From: Alphaproteobacteria bacterium
GTDB lineage: Bacteria; Pseudomonadota; Alphaproteobacteria; TMED109
Assembly (NCBI GenBank): GCA_022819905.1
Contig: JAJEGJ010000053.1
Span: forward strand, 1-64,000
Reading direction: 5' to 3'
DNA length: 64,000 nt
Part shown: piece after piece, positions 24,609-33,754 of the stretch
How the letters are laid out: each line of letters begins with the position of its first letter
Numbering within the stretch: the first letter of the stretch is position 1
Translations under genes and position numbers: made by a program
The notes under the pieces: model-generated
Database searches by the model: none
What the model saw: only the letters and a program-made list of their open reading frames with translations
Told to the model about the DNA's origin: nothing

Positions 24609-26051
24609 GTGATCGCCGATGACGTCGTGACGCTCCCACTCTGGCTGGTCGTCGCGGGGGCCGTACTCGCAGCTTGGTCGATCATCGACCGCATGCTGGT
24701 GCCGAGCGTTCGCTGGTTTCTACGCCGCCGCCTCAATCGCGTGATCGAAGACCTCAACGAGCGTCTGCAGTTCGAGATTCCCCGCTTCGCGAGGACCAAG
24801 CGCCAGGTCCTCATCGATCGCCTGACCTACGACCCCGAAGTGCTGGAGGCCGTCGATCAGCAGTCGTCCGCGACGGGCACCCCGCGAGACGTGCTGATGG
24901 CGGAGGCCGCTCGGTACGCCCGGGAAATCGTGCCGTCGTTCAATGCCTATGCGTACTTCCGCGTCGGCCACTACCTGGCCCGGCGGCTCATTCGGCTGCT
25001 GTACCGCGTGCGACTCGGGTCCACCAACGAACAGGCGCTGGCCACGATCGATCACAACTCCAGCATCGTGTTCGTCATCAACCACCGCAGCAACATGGAT
25101 TACCTGATCCTCGCCTACATGGTGGTCAATCGGTCGGCGCTGAGCTACGCCGTTGGCGAATGGGCGCGGATTTGGCCGCTGCAGACGCTGATTCGGACGC
25201 TGGGGGCGTACTTCGTCCGGCGCGGCTCGGGGAACAGTCTGTACCGCAAGGTTCTCGCCCGATACGTTCAGTTCGCAACCGCCGGCGGGATGGCGCAGGC
25301 GGTGTTTCCGGAGGGCGGACTGACCCGTGACGGGCGCCTCCGTACACCCAAGCTCGGCCTGATCAAGTACATGGTCTCGGAGTTCGATCCGGATGGCGAC
25401 CGTGACCTGGTCTTCGTGCCAGTCGGAATCAACTACGACCGTGTCCTCGAGGATCGTTCGCTGGTCCGCACGCTTGAACCCGGCGCCGCCCGACGAACTC
25501 GAGCATTCATCGTCAGGACGGTCTTGACGTGGATCGGTCACAACGTCTGGCTCATGCTGAGCGGGCGCTGGTATCGATTTGGCTACGCTTGCCTGAGCTT
25601 CGGGCAGCCGTTGTCCATGCGATCCTATGTCCGCGAGAACGGCGTCGACTTTCGATCCGACGACGCGGACAGCAGGGAGGCGGCGCTCCAGGTACTGGGA
25701 ACGCAATTGCTGGACGCTGTTGCTCGTTGCATTCCTGTGACACCGGTTGCCGCCGTCGCGACGGTGTTCGTGCAAAACCCGGCCGAGGCGATGAGCGAAC
25801 TGGAAATCAAGGCGCGTGCACATCGCCTGATCGAGGATCTCGAGCATCGTGAAGCGTACGTTCACATCCCGCGCGCCGACCGGGACTACGCGGTCACGGT
25901 CGGCCTGCGCATGCTCACGCTCCGGCATCTGGTGACGACGTCGGACGGGCTCTACCGCACGAGCGGCGACGCCCTGGATGTGCTTGCCTTCTACGCCAAT
26001 TCCATCGAGCATTTTGCTTCCGGCAGCCGGGCGAAGGCGATCGGCGCCTGA
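24609..26051 (+). CDS. PlsB-like glycerol-3-phosphate 1-O-acyltransferase
   Basis: A 480-residue membrane-associated acyltransferase beginning at GTG 24609, ahead of a hydrophobic helix (LPLWLVVAGAVLAAW). The PlsC/PlsB acceptor motif HRSNMDYL (HX4D) is at about residues 160-167. It is followed by FVRRGSGN and the glycerol-3-phosphate-binding FPEGGLTRDG. The distal VFVPVGINYDR strand is also typical. It is much shorter than E. coli PlsB (about 800 residues), like many alphaproteobacterial homologues that lack the N-terminal domain. It would attach the first acyl chain in phospholipid synthesis. Confidence 0.8.
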   Translation: MIADDVVTLPLWLVVAGAVLAAWSIIDRMLVPSVRWFLRRRLNRVIEDLNERLQFEIPRFARTKRQVLIDRLTYDPEVLEAVDQQSSATGTPRDVLMAEAARYAREIVPSFNAYAYFRVGHYLARRLIRLLYRVRLGSTNEQALATIDHNSSIVFVINHRSNMDYLILAYMVVNRSALSYAVGEWARIWPLQTLIRTLGAYFVRRGSGNSLYRKVLARYVQFATAGGMAQAVFPEGGLTRDGRLRTPKLGLIKYMVSEFDPDGDRDLVFVPVGINYDRVLEDRSLVRTLEPGAARRTRAFIVRTVLTWIGHNVWLMLSGRWYRFGYACLSFGQPLSMRSYVRENGVDFRSDDADSREAALQVLGTQLLDAVARCIPVTPVAAVATVFVQNPAEAMSELEIKARAHRLIEDLEHREAYVHIPRADRDYAVTVGLRMLTLRHLVTTSDGLYRTSGDALDVLAFYANSIEHFASGSRAKAIGA

Positions 26052-26160
26052 CCGCGCGCTCTGCGCGTCGCCGACAAGGGCAGACCGTCTGAACGGGATG
26101 TCGCCACAAGCGTTGGCGCGCTTCTCGCAACCCTATGCTGGCCCCACGGGGAGATGGCCG

Positions 26161-26457
26161 ATGACCCTGGACGAGTTCCGCGAAACGCTCCGCGAGACAA
26201 CACCGCCCGCAGGTCTGTCACGATCTCTCGAGGCACTGTGGCAGATTGCCAACGACGAATGGGACGCCGCGCACCGATTGGTGCAGTCGGGGCTGGGCAG
26301 CGACGGGGCGTGGATCCATGCCCATCTGCATCGGATCGAGGGCGACCTGTCCAATGCGTCGTACTGGTACCGCCGCGCCGGCAAACCCGTCTGCTCGGTG
26401 TCGCTGGACGAAGAGTGGGCGGCCATTGCCAACGCCCTGCTTTCGGCCAGCGACTGA
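26161..26457 (+). CDS. Conserved hypothetical protein
   Basis: A 98-residue cytoplasmic protein from the ATG at 26161 (MTLDEFRETLRE); upstream in-frame codons look non-coding. The body contains WDAAHRLVQ, WIHAHLHRIEGDLSNASYWYRRAG and EEWAAIANALL, a pattern I recognise from a small conserved family of unknown function with a TPR-like helix pair (work on rows of Ala and Trp). It is 109 bp downstream of the PlsB-like gene. No catalytic residues are evident. Confidence 0.6.
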   Translation: MTLDEFRETLRETTPPAGLSRSLEALWQIANDEWDAAHRLVQSGLGSDGAWIHAHLHRIEGDLSNASYWYRRAGKPVCSVSLDEEWAAIANALLSASD

Positions 26458-26532
26458 GCGGCCAGTACCCTAGCGGATCCCGCTGCGAGCCCGGCTGCCA
26501 GGAATCCGCCTCGGAAGTACCACTTGGGGCCG

Positions 26533-26554
26533 GGTGCTAGGGCGCAGCACCTTT
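26533..26554 (+). terminator. Weak Rho-independent terminator candidate
   Basis: GGTGCT at 26533-26538 pairs with AGCACC at 26546-26551 across a 7-nt loop and is followed by TTT. It sits downstream of the small conserved gene and upstream of the convergent end of smc. The stem is short and the U-tract brief. Confidence 0.3.
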
Positions 26555-26613
26555 GTCCTGACAGCAGATCCGACGTGGCGGGTGGCCGGCCGACGCCCGG
26601 GGCGTCGTTGAAC

Positions 26614-29600
26614 TCAGCTGGCCTCGCGCAGCCCTTCCGCGTGCGCGAGATCCACCGAGACCATCGTCGAGACACCGGGTTCCTGCATGGTCACGCCGTA
26701 CAGGCGATCCATCTGGGTCATGGTGAACGGGTGGTGCGTGACCACCAGCAGGCGGGTGTTCGAAGCCTTGGCGATCTCGGTGAGCAACCCGCAGAAACGC
26801 TCGACGTTGCTGTCGTCCAGCGCGGCGTCGACTTCGTCCAGGACACAAAGAGGGGCAGGCCGCGTCAGGAACATGGCGAAGATCAGGGAAAGGGCAGCCA
26901 ACGCCTTCTCCCCGCCCGACAGCAGCGAGATTTTCTGGAGCTGCTTGCCCGGCGGGCTGGCCACGATCTCCAGCCCCGCCTCGAGCGGATCTTCCGAATC
27001 GACCAGTTCGAGGCGCGCTTCGCCTCCCTGGAACAGGGTCTTGAACACGGATTGAAAGTGCTGGTCGACCGTGCCGAATGTGCTTCGCAGACGCCCCCTG
27101 GCTTCGCGGTTCAGCCGGTTGATCGCGCTTCGCAGCTTTTCCACGGCCTGGACCAGTTCCGAGCGGCTCTCGGACAGCTTGTCGATTTCGGCCGCGGCCT
27201 CGTCTGCCTCCACTTCGGCGCGCAGATTGACGGAACCCACGTTGTCGCGTTCGCGGTAGAGCCGTTCCAGCGTGCGTTCAAGCTGATCGCGGGGCGCAAG
27301 CATTTCGCCTTCCTTGAGACCGGCGAGTTCGGGAAGCCGGTCGGGGGCGGCACCCAGGCGCTCCCGGATCCGTTCGCGTTCGCCGGTCAGGCGTTCCTCT
27401 ACCTGCTTGCAGGCACCCTCGGCCCGGGCCATCGCCTCCCGGGCCTCCGCTTGTCGGTTGTTGGCCTCCGCGACGGCCTGGTTGGCCTCGCGGAGCGCCG
27501 ATTCGCGCGACACGCGCGCATCCGCCGCGGACTGTTGCTGACGCTCTGCCTCCTGCAGGCGATCGACTAGCCCTTCCAGCTGCGTCTCGAGTTCCTGCGG
27601 TTTCCGGTCCAGCACCGCAAGCTGACCATCTAGTTCATCGAGACGCCGACGTAGCTCCACCAGGTGCTGCTCGGTCGCGATCTTCCTTCGCTCCCAGTTC
27701 TGCCACTGCTGACGCACGGTCTCGAGGCGCTGCTGCCGATGGGTCTCCGCTTCCTGCATCCGGGTATGGGACTCGAGGGCCCGATTGAAATCCGTGAGCG
27801 CGGTCTCGGTTTCCTGCTGTCGTTCTTCCGCGGCCCGGGCCAGAGGCTCTGCCCCGGCGTAGCTGCTGGCTGCCGAGCGGGCGTCGTCGAGCGATCGCTG
27901 GTGCAATGCGCGTTCTTCGGTCAGGCGGGCGTGCGCTTCGCTGAGCGACGCGTGCTTGGCTCGGACCTCGACGCTGGCGGCGAGCGCCGCGGCATGGCGG
28001 TCGCGCGCGGCCTTGCGTTCCAGTTCCGCCGCCTGGCGGGTCTCGACGGCGTGGTTCAGGGCTTCCTGAGCCTCGGCAGTACCGGCATCGGCGACCCGGG
28101 CATGCTCTTCGGCGGCGCTCGCGCGGGCCTGCGCCTCCGCGCGTTGCTGCTGGGCAGCATCGATCGCGCGGGCCAGCTCGTCGAACCGGTTCTTCTGCTG
28201 GAACCGGCGGGACACCGGAGTCGTTTCGCCCGAGGAGTGCGTGTACCCGTCCCACCGCCAGAGCGCGCCGGTGCGGTCAACCAGCCGCTGACCGGGAACC
28301 AGTTCCTCCTGAAGGGCATTGCCCGCGTCGTCGGCGACGACGCCGGTGAAGGAGAGTCGTCGCTGCAGCGCTGCCGGGCCGCTCACGTATTCGGACAGCG
28401 GCACGCTGCCGGCCGGCAGCGCGCTGGCGGCGAGTTCCCCCAGGTCATGCCAGGTCACCGGGCCACCGGCGGGGTCCGCCTCCAGGTCGTCACCCAGTGC
28501 GGCGGCAGCGGCACGCTCGAACCCCGGCTGAATCTCCACCAACTGAGCCAGCGTGCTCTTGCCGCTCGCGTCGAGTTGGAGGGCGAGCGTGTCACGTTCG
28601 GCACGGAGCGGATCGAGGCGGCGATCGGCAGCGATCAGCTGGGCCCTTGCCGTCTCGAGGGATTCGGCAGCGGACTTGCCCGCCTTCTCGGTTTCGGCAA
28701 GCCGGCTTCGTGCCGTGGCCTCCGCAGCCTCCGCGGCGTCGGCGCGCGCGTCGACCGCACGAACGTCGGCCTCGAGCGCATCCGGGTCGCCAAGTGGCGT
28801 CTGGTCCCCTGCCGCCAGCTCCTCGAGCGCCGCTTCGGTCGCAGCGATACGGCCGTCCAGTCGATCGAGTGCGCTGGCCTTTTCGTCGACGTCCTGCGCC
28901 AGTGCCGCCGCCTGCGCTTCGGCCCGGGTAAGGGCCCGGTCCGCCTCGGCCTGCGCCGCTTGCGCGGTCTCCAGGACGGTCCTGGACGCGGCGAGGTTCG
29001 ATTCGAGATCAGCTCGGGTCTCGGCCTGGCCCCGGTGCTCAGCCTTGATCGTCTGCTGCTCATCCCGAAGCGCCGCCTGCTCGCGGGCAATGTCGTTCAG
29101 GCTCTCCTGTTCGCGTGCCAGGTCGTTTCGCGTTTGGCCGCACTCGGTATCGAGCTGCCGCCGGCGACCGGCCACGTCGTCGAGCTCGCGGTTGAGGAGA
29201 GCCTGCTCGTGCGCGATCCGCTGGACGGCGGCGCTCGCCTTCGATTCCGCCTCGCGCAGCTGCGGCAACTCGTCTTGCAGGGTAGCTTGCCGCGAACTCT
29301 CTTCAGCCGCCGCGGTGGTGGCCGCCGTGACGTTCCGCCGGGCGCCATCGAGGTCCGACCGCGCCGCCTCGCCCTCCTCCTGGGCCGCCCGCCAGCGATG
29401 GAGGGACAATCTGGCGTCAGCGGTTCGCAGCCGGTCGGATACCGAGCGGTACCGCGCGGCCTGGCGGGCCTGTCGCCGAAGCACGGCCAGCCGCGCCTGC
29501 TGGGTGCCCAGCAGGTCGTCCACGCGGTTGAGGTTCTCTTCAGTGGATCGGAGTCGGAGCTCGGCCTCATGCCGTCGGGAATGCACGCCCACAATGCCGG

Positions 29601-30102
29601 CGGCCTCTTCCAGCAGCCGCCGGCGATCCGCCGGCTTGGCGTGAATGATCGCGTCGACATGCCCCTGCGCCACGATGGCATGCGAGCGGGCCCCGAGCGC
29701 GCTGTCGGCAAACAGCAACTGCACGTCTCGGGCGCGTACTTCGCGCTGGTTGACGAAGAAGGAGGAGCCCTGGCCCCGCCGAATGCGGCGGCAGATCTCG
29801 AGCGTGTCCGAGTCGTTGAACGGCGGTGGGGCGCTCCGGTCCTCGTTGTCGATGACGATCCGGATTTCGGCGAGGTTCCGGGCAGGACGGGCTGCGGTTC
29901 CGTCGAAGATGACGTCGTCCATCTCGGCAGCACGCACACTGCGGGGGGCGTGTTCGCCCATCGCCCAGCGAAGGGCTTCTACCAGGTTGGACTTGCCGCA
30001 GCCGTTCGGGCCCACGACACCGGTCATGCCGGGGCCGATTTCGAACGTCGTCTCTTCGACGAAGGACTTGAACCCGGTCAGGGCGACGCGCGTCAATCGC
30101 AC
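26614..30102 (-). CDS. smc: Chromosome segregation ATPase SMC
   Basis: SMC condensin subunit of about 1162 residues. The GTG at 30102 gives the normal start MRLTRVALTGFKSF and has GGAG 8 nt upstream; a longer frame to 30156 exists. Walker A is GPNGCGKSN (about residues 32-40), followed by long coiled coils rich in Ala, Glu and Arg. The hinge is in the middle (around residues 490-640), and the C-terminal head carries LLSGGEKALAA (ABC signature) and CVLDEVDAALD (Walker B). SMC dimers organise and segregate chromosomes. No scpA or scpB lies next to it. Confidence 0.95.
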   Translation of the reverse strand: MRLTRVALTGFKSFVEETTFEIGPGMTGVVGPNGCGKSNLVEALRWAMGEHAPRSVRAAEMDDVIFDGTAARPARNLAEIRIVIDNEDRSAPPPFNDSDTLEICRRIRRGQGSSFFVNQREVRARDVQLLFADSALGARSHAIVAQGHVDAIIHAKPADRRRLLEEAAGIVGVHSRRHEAELRLRSTEENLNRVDDLLGTQQARLAVLRRQARQAARYRSVSDRLRTADARLSLHRWRAAQEEGEAARSDLDGARRNVTAATTAAAEESSRQATLQDELPQLREAESKASAAVQRIAHEQALLNRELDDVAGRRRQLDTECGQTRNDLAREQESLNDIAREQAALRDEQQTIKAEHRGQAETRADLESNLAASRTVLETAQAAQAEADRALTRAEAQAAALAQDVDEKASALDRLDGRIAATEAALEELAAGDQTPLGDPDALEADVRAVDARADAAEAAEATARSRLAETEKAGKSAAESLETARAQLIAADRRLDPLRAERDTLALQLDASGKSTLAQLVEIQPGFERAAAAALGDDLEADPAGGPVTWHDLGELAASALPAGSVPLSEYVSGPAALQRRLSFTGVVADDAGNALQEELVPGQRLVDRTGALWRWDGYTHSSGETTPVSRRFQQKNRFDELARAIDAAQQQRAEAQARASAAEEHARVADAGTAEAQEALNHAVETRQAAELERKAARDRHAAALAASVEVRAKHASLSEAHARLTEERALHQRSLDDARSAASSYAGAEPLARAAEERQQETETALTDFNRALESHTRMQEAETHRQQRLETVRQQWQNWERRKIATEQHLVELRRRLDELDGQLAVLDRKPQELETQLEGLVDRLQEAERQQQSAADARVSRESALREANQAVAEANNRQAEAREAMARAEGACKQVEERLTGERERIRERLGAAPDRLPELAGLKEGEMLAPRDQLERTLERLYRERDNVGSVNLRAEVEADEAAAEIDKLSESRSELVQAVEKLRSAINRLNREARGRLRSTFGTVDQHFQSVFKTLFQGGEARLELVDSEDPLEAGLEIVASPPGKQLQKISLLSGGEKALAALSLIFAMFLTRPAPLCVLDEVDAALDDSNVERFCGLLTEIAKASNTRLLVVTHHPFTMTQMDRLYGVTMQEPGVSTMVSVDLAHAEGLREAS

Positions 30103-30271
30103 CGGAGGCACTCCGTGGAGATTGCCGCAAATATACCATTGCGGCGGAAATGACACAGCATTTGGTAGCTCCGGGCAGGATCTTACCCATATAGCGTGTA
30201 GCCGTCTGCCGCGTCAGGCGGGTGAGCAGGTTGCTGATGAGCTTCGGTTGACCGGTCTGGGACGATGGACG

Positions 30272-31168
30272 ATGCTCCGCGCCATGCAGATTGAGCCTAT
30301 CCTCCCTTCGATCGAGTTCGGCGCGCGGATCACCGGTGTCGATCTCGGCTCCATGGACGACGAGACCTTCGCAGCGTTCGAGGCAGCCGCGAATCGGTAC
30401 GCGGTACTGGTGGTTCCCGACCAGCTCATGGACGATTCCGTTCAGTTGGCCTTCAGCCGTCGGTTCGGCCCGCTGGAAACCAGCATTCTTGAAGACAGTG
30501 TCGCGCACGGCTTCCCGCCCGAGATCCAGCATCTCGGGAACATGGATGCCAACGGGCGCTGCCATGCCGCCGAAAGCAAGAAGGTGGTCTACGACCGCGG
30601 CAATCGGTCGTGGCATTCCGACAGTTCGTTCAAGACGGTGCCGGCCAAGTTCTCCATTCTTTCGGCGCGCATACTTCCGGGCGAAGGCGGGGGCACGGAA
30701 TTCGCCGATGCCCGGGACGGGTACGACAGCTGGACCGGCGGCGAACACGGCGTCGACAAGGAAGCGTTGGTGGACGAGATCTGCGCCCACAGCATCATCT
30801 ATTCGCGCATGCGCAATACTGGCGACATCTTCGACGAGACCGAGAAAGCCACGCTGCCGGGGTCGCGGCAGCGCCTCATTCGTCGCCACCCCGCGACCGG
30901 AAGGCGAAACTTCTACGTGGGGTCGCACGCGGCCTACATCGAGGGCTGGGAAGAGCAGCGCAGTCGCGACCTGCTGGACGAACTGATCGACTGGTGTGTG
31001 CGGCCCGAGCGCGTGTACTCGCACACCTGGAACGAGGGGGACGTGGTCTTGTGGGATAACCGACGGGTCATGCACCGCGGCAAGGAATGGCCGGAAGGCG
31101 AGTACATCCGGGTCATGCACAGGAGTACGGTGGCGGGCGACGCCCCGTCGGTCGATGAGCCCACTTGA
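30272..31168 (+). CDS. TauD/TfdA-family Fe(II)/2-oxoglutarate dioxygenase
   Basis: About 298 residues from ATG 30272 (an ATG at 30284 is an alternative; neither has a strong ribosome-binding site). The N-terminal FGARITGVDL is the usual TauD family start. The iron ligands are visible as HSD in SWHSDSSF (about residues 112-117) and a distal His in RRVMHRG; SHTWNEGDVVLWDN carries the Trp and Asp of the family. The Arg for 2-oxoglutarate is in EYIRVMHRST. The substrate could be taurine, another sulfonate, or an aryloxy acid. It is divergent from smc. Confidence 0.85.
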   Translation: MLRAMQIEPILPSIEFGARITGVDLGSMDDETFAAFEAAANRYAVLVVPDQLMDDSVQLAFSRRFGPLETSILEDSVAHGFPPEIQHLGNMDANGRCHAAESKKVVYDRGNRSWHSDSSFKTVPAKFSILSARILPGEGGGTEFADARDGYDSWTGGEHGVDKEALVDEICAHSIIYSRMRNTGDIFDETEKATLPGSRQRLIRRHPATGRRNFYVGSHAAYIEGWEEQRSRDLLDELIDWCVRPERVYSHTWNEGDVVLWDNRRVMHRGKEWPEGEYIRVMHRSTVAGDAPSVDEPT

Positions 31169-31461
31169 GGCAAGGGCCTCTGGTGCTGACCTGACGGGTT
31201 CCGGCTCTCGGCCCTGACGAGGGGTCAAAACGAGTCACTGAGCGCGCCGCCAGGCGTCGTGTGAAACGAAAAGCCTGGCCGCAGGTACCGGGTGCAGTCG
31301 CGACGCTTGATGACCTGGCCTCCACAGGTCTTCACCGATCAGCCCCCGCGCACGGGGCCCTGCAACACGTCCGCCCACGGCGAGAACCCGGCCGGCGCGC
31401 TCGGAACGCAGGCAGCGACGGCATTCGCGAAGCTTCGTCGAACCGCGGCGCGTGCGGCCTC

Positions 31462-31512
31462 GGTCGGGACCGGACTCGAACCGGCAACCAGCGCCTGAGA
31501 GCCGGCCCGACC
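31462..31512 (-). other. 51-nt D-armless tRNA-like fold
   Basis: Read on the minus strand, GGTCGGG (7 nt) pairs fully with CCCGACC at the other end. Between them are a 5-bp arm with an 8-nt loop containing CTCAG, two linker bases, and a perfect T-arm (GCCGG, loop TTCGAGT, CCGGT). The T-arm carries the classic GGTTCGAGTCC B-box. No D-arm fits and no encoded CCA is present. It may be a tRNA remnant or a truncated tRNA-like element rather than a working tRNA. Confidence 0.4.
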
Positions 31513-31560
31513 TGTCCTCCCAATGAGTTGACAATGGCCGGCGCCTGCTACATGAAGCGG

Positions 31561-31725
31561 CGCAGACGGTGCCCCGCAACCGGGGCCTAAGAGGGAAACC
31601 GGTGAGAATCCGGTGCTGTACCCGTAACTGTTAGCCGGGAGCTGATGGCCAAGCGTGCCACTGGGAAGCAATTCTTGGGAAGGCGGCCAAAGGCGTGGAT
31701 CGGCGAGCCAGGAGACCTGCCGTCG
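31561..31725 (+). ncRNA. Cobalamin riboswitch (B12 element) controlling btuB
   Basis: The leader of the TonB-dependent receptor carries the conserved cobalamin-riboswitch landmarks in order: AGAGGGAAACCGGTGAGAA, TCCGGTGCTGTACCCG, an ACTGT-type junction, CACTGGGAAG-like segment, and finally GAGCCAGGAGACCTGCC at about 31705-31722. The last is the B12 box. It begins near the GGTGCC-type stem at 31568. About 185 nt separate its end from the btuB start, enough for an expression platform. Vitamin B12 should repress the receptor gene. The element is on the same strand as btuB. Confidence 0.93.
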
Positions 31726-31909
31726 CGTCGTTCGTCCGTGGGCCGGGATTCGCCCAGCGGGCGGGAAAGAGTAAGCGCACGAAGCAGGCGTCTTTCCTGA
31801 GTAGCGACACCCGAATCGGCCCAGCCGTCCACGCTGGCGTCAGTGGGGCCGCATGTCGTTGCGAAGCGCACCTCCTCGATGGGCGGCGAGGTGCGACAGG
31901 GAAAGGCCC

Positions 31910-33754
31910 ATGCCACACAGAAAAATCCTTCTCGGTGCGGTGGCACTGGCTGCCGCGATACCCGCCACCGCGCTCTCGGAGGACCGCGGGGAACGGGCAC
32001 TCGACCGCATCGTGGTGGAGGGATTTCGGCTCGGTCAAACGCTTCCGGAGGTCGGCTCCAGCGTGACCGTCATTACCGCCGAGGACATCAAAGCGCTCGG
32101 TTTCGGTTTCGCGGTCGACGCGTTGGCTGCAGCTCCCGGCGTCACGATCAATGCGAACGGCGGCTTCGGCGGCGTCGCCAGCATGCGGATTCGCGGCGCC
32201 GGCAGCGAGCAGACGCTCGTTCTCGTGGACGGAGTACCGGTGAACGATCCCACCGCCCCCGGGGGCGGATTCAATTTCGCACGCCTTGACACCGCCAATA
32301 TCGAACGCATCGAAGTCCTGAAGGGGCCGCAATCCACGTTCTGGGGAACGGACGCGATCGGCGGCGTCGTGTCCGTTATCACCAAGCGACAGGAGGAACC
32401 TTTCGAAGCGAGCGCATTCGGCGAATACGGGTCGTTCAACACGTTTCGCGGGGGATCGTCGGTCGGCTATGCGAGCAGTCGGGGCGAGTTCCGGCTGGGG
32501 CTCACGGGAACGGAAACAGACGGGATTTCCAAGGCAGACCGGCGAAACCGCAATCCCGAGGAGGATCCGTACAGCTCCCGCGCGATCTATTCCCGCGGGG
32601 GATGGCACCTGGGAGCGGACACCCGGCTCGAAGCAAGCCTGCAATGGAGCACGGCAGACACGGCGTTCGACAGCTATTCGGCCGATGCGCAGGGCAATGT
32701 CGCAGACGGGGACGAGGACGACGAAACCAGGGAACTCACGGGGAACGTGCGCCTCAGTTGGCTGCTGCTCGACGGGCGGCTCGAGAGCGTCGCGTCGATC
32801 GGCCATGCCGAGATCGAGAGGCGAAGTCTGGCGGGGGGCCTGACCACGTTCACGGCCGACGGCGAACGCCGGATCTATCGCTATCAGGGCACGCTCGCCG
32901 TCGACGCCCGCAACGCCCTCGCCTTCGGTCTCGAACGCGAAGAGACCATGGCGAACGGCGATGAAGCCTCCTCGGATGGTTACTTCGCGCTCTACGAAGT
33001 GGAGCCGGTGGAGCCACTCGTTCTGACCGCGGGATGGCGCGTTGACGAGCATGGGCATTTCGGTTCGCAAAGTGCCGGCCGTTTCGCGGCCGCTTGGTCT
33101 GCAAGCGAAGCGGTCACGCTCCGCGCCAGCTGGGGGCAGGGCTTCAAGGCACCCACCATCTTTCAGACCACCTATTTCTGCTGCGGTGCGACGGCGCCCA
33201 ACAGCGCGTTACGTGCAGAGACGTCGGAGTCGTTCGATGCAGGAGTTGAATGGCGCGGCGTCGATGACCGGGCGACGTTGGCGGTCACGTACTTCGACCA
33301 GCGCACCGAGGATCAGATCGACTTTTCATTCGCACTCGGCGGCTACGAGAACATTGCGGAGGTTGATTCCCGAGGTTTGGAACTTGCTGGAAGCTACCGT
33401 CTCAACGACTGGCTGGCGCTGACCATTGACTATGCCTACATCGATGCGAGGCAGGGAACCGGGGAGCCGCTCGCGCGACTTCCGAGGCACTCGGGAGATC
33501 TCGCCGCCCGGTTCGAACCCGACGGTCCGTTCTCGGGAACCGTGTTGTTGCGTCACAACGGGACGGAACGAGCCGGGAGCGATGCTTCACTCGGAAGCTG
33601 GACCCGCATCGATATCGTCGGTGCCTACGGTCTCTCCGATCGCGTGGAGTTGTTTGGTCGCATCGAGAACTTGCTTGACCACGACTATCAGCAGGTTCTG
33701 GGCTACGGAACGCCGGGCCTGTCCGGATCGCTCGGCCTGCGGTTACGCTACTAG
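31910..33754 (+). CDS. btuB: TonB-dependent vitamin B12 receptor BtuB
   Basis: A 614-residue outer-membrane receptor. From the ATG at 31910 it has a signal peptide (MPHRKILLGAVALAAAI, cleaved after about residue 23), and an earlier frame would hide it. A TonB box-like DRIVVEG follows. The plug domain has SSVTVITAEDI and RIRGAGSEQTLVLVDGVPVND, and the 22-strand barrel ends with the aromatic C-terminus GLRLRY needed for outer-membrane insertion. Repeated GxxxE-rich barrel strands fill the rest. Assignment to cobalamin transport rather than iron rests on the riboswitch immediately upstream. Confidence 0.92.
   Translation: MPHRKILLGAVALAAAIPATALSEDRGERALDRIVVEGFRLGQTLPEVGSSVTVITAEDIKALGFGFAVDALAAAPGVTINANGGFGGVASMRIRGAGSEQTLVLVDGVPVNDPTAPGGGFNFARLDTANIERIEVLKGPQSTFWGTDAIGGVVSVITKRQEEPFEASAFGEYGSFNTFRGGSSVGYASSRGEFRLGLTGTETDGISKADRRNRNPEEDPYSSRAIYSRGGWHLGADTRLEASLQWSTADTAFDSYSADAQGNVADGDEDDETRELTGNVRLSWLLLDGRLESVASIGHAEIERRSLAGGLTTFTADGERRIYRYQGTLAVDARNALAFGLEREETMANGDEASSDGYFALYEVEPVEPLVLTAGWRVDEHGHFGSQSAGRFAAAWSASEAVTLRASWGQGFKAPTIFQTTYFCCGATAPNSALRAETSESFDAGVEWRGVDDRATLAVTYFDQRTEDQIDFSFALGGYENIAEVDSRGLELAGSYRLNDWLALTIDYAYIDARQGTGEPLARLPRHSGDLAARFEPDGPFSGTVLLRHNGTERAGSDASLGSWTRIDIVGAYGLSDRVELFGRIENLLDHDYQQVLGYGTPGLSGSLGLRLRY

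Noticed and set aside
27664-30153. An 829-codon frame opposite smc
   Set aside because: Antisense shadow of a strongly conserved SMC gene with no recognisable motifs.
31440-31560. A normal full-length tRNA gene
   Set aside because: The only acceptor partner for CCCGACC is 51 nt away and there is no D-arm, so a canonical tRNA cannot be drawn.
31235-31671. Minus-strand hypothetical proteins with the VAGSSPVP-like segment
   Set aside because: This is the translation of the tRNA-like element and riboswitch DNA, not a protein.
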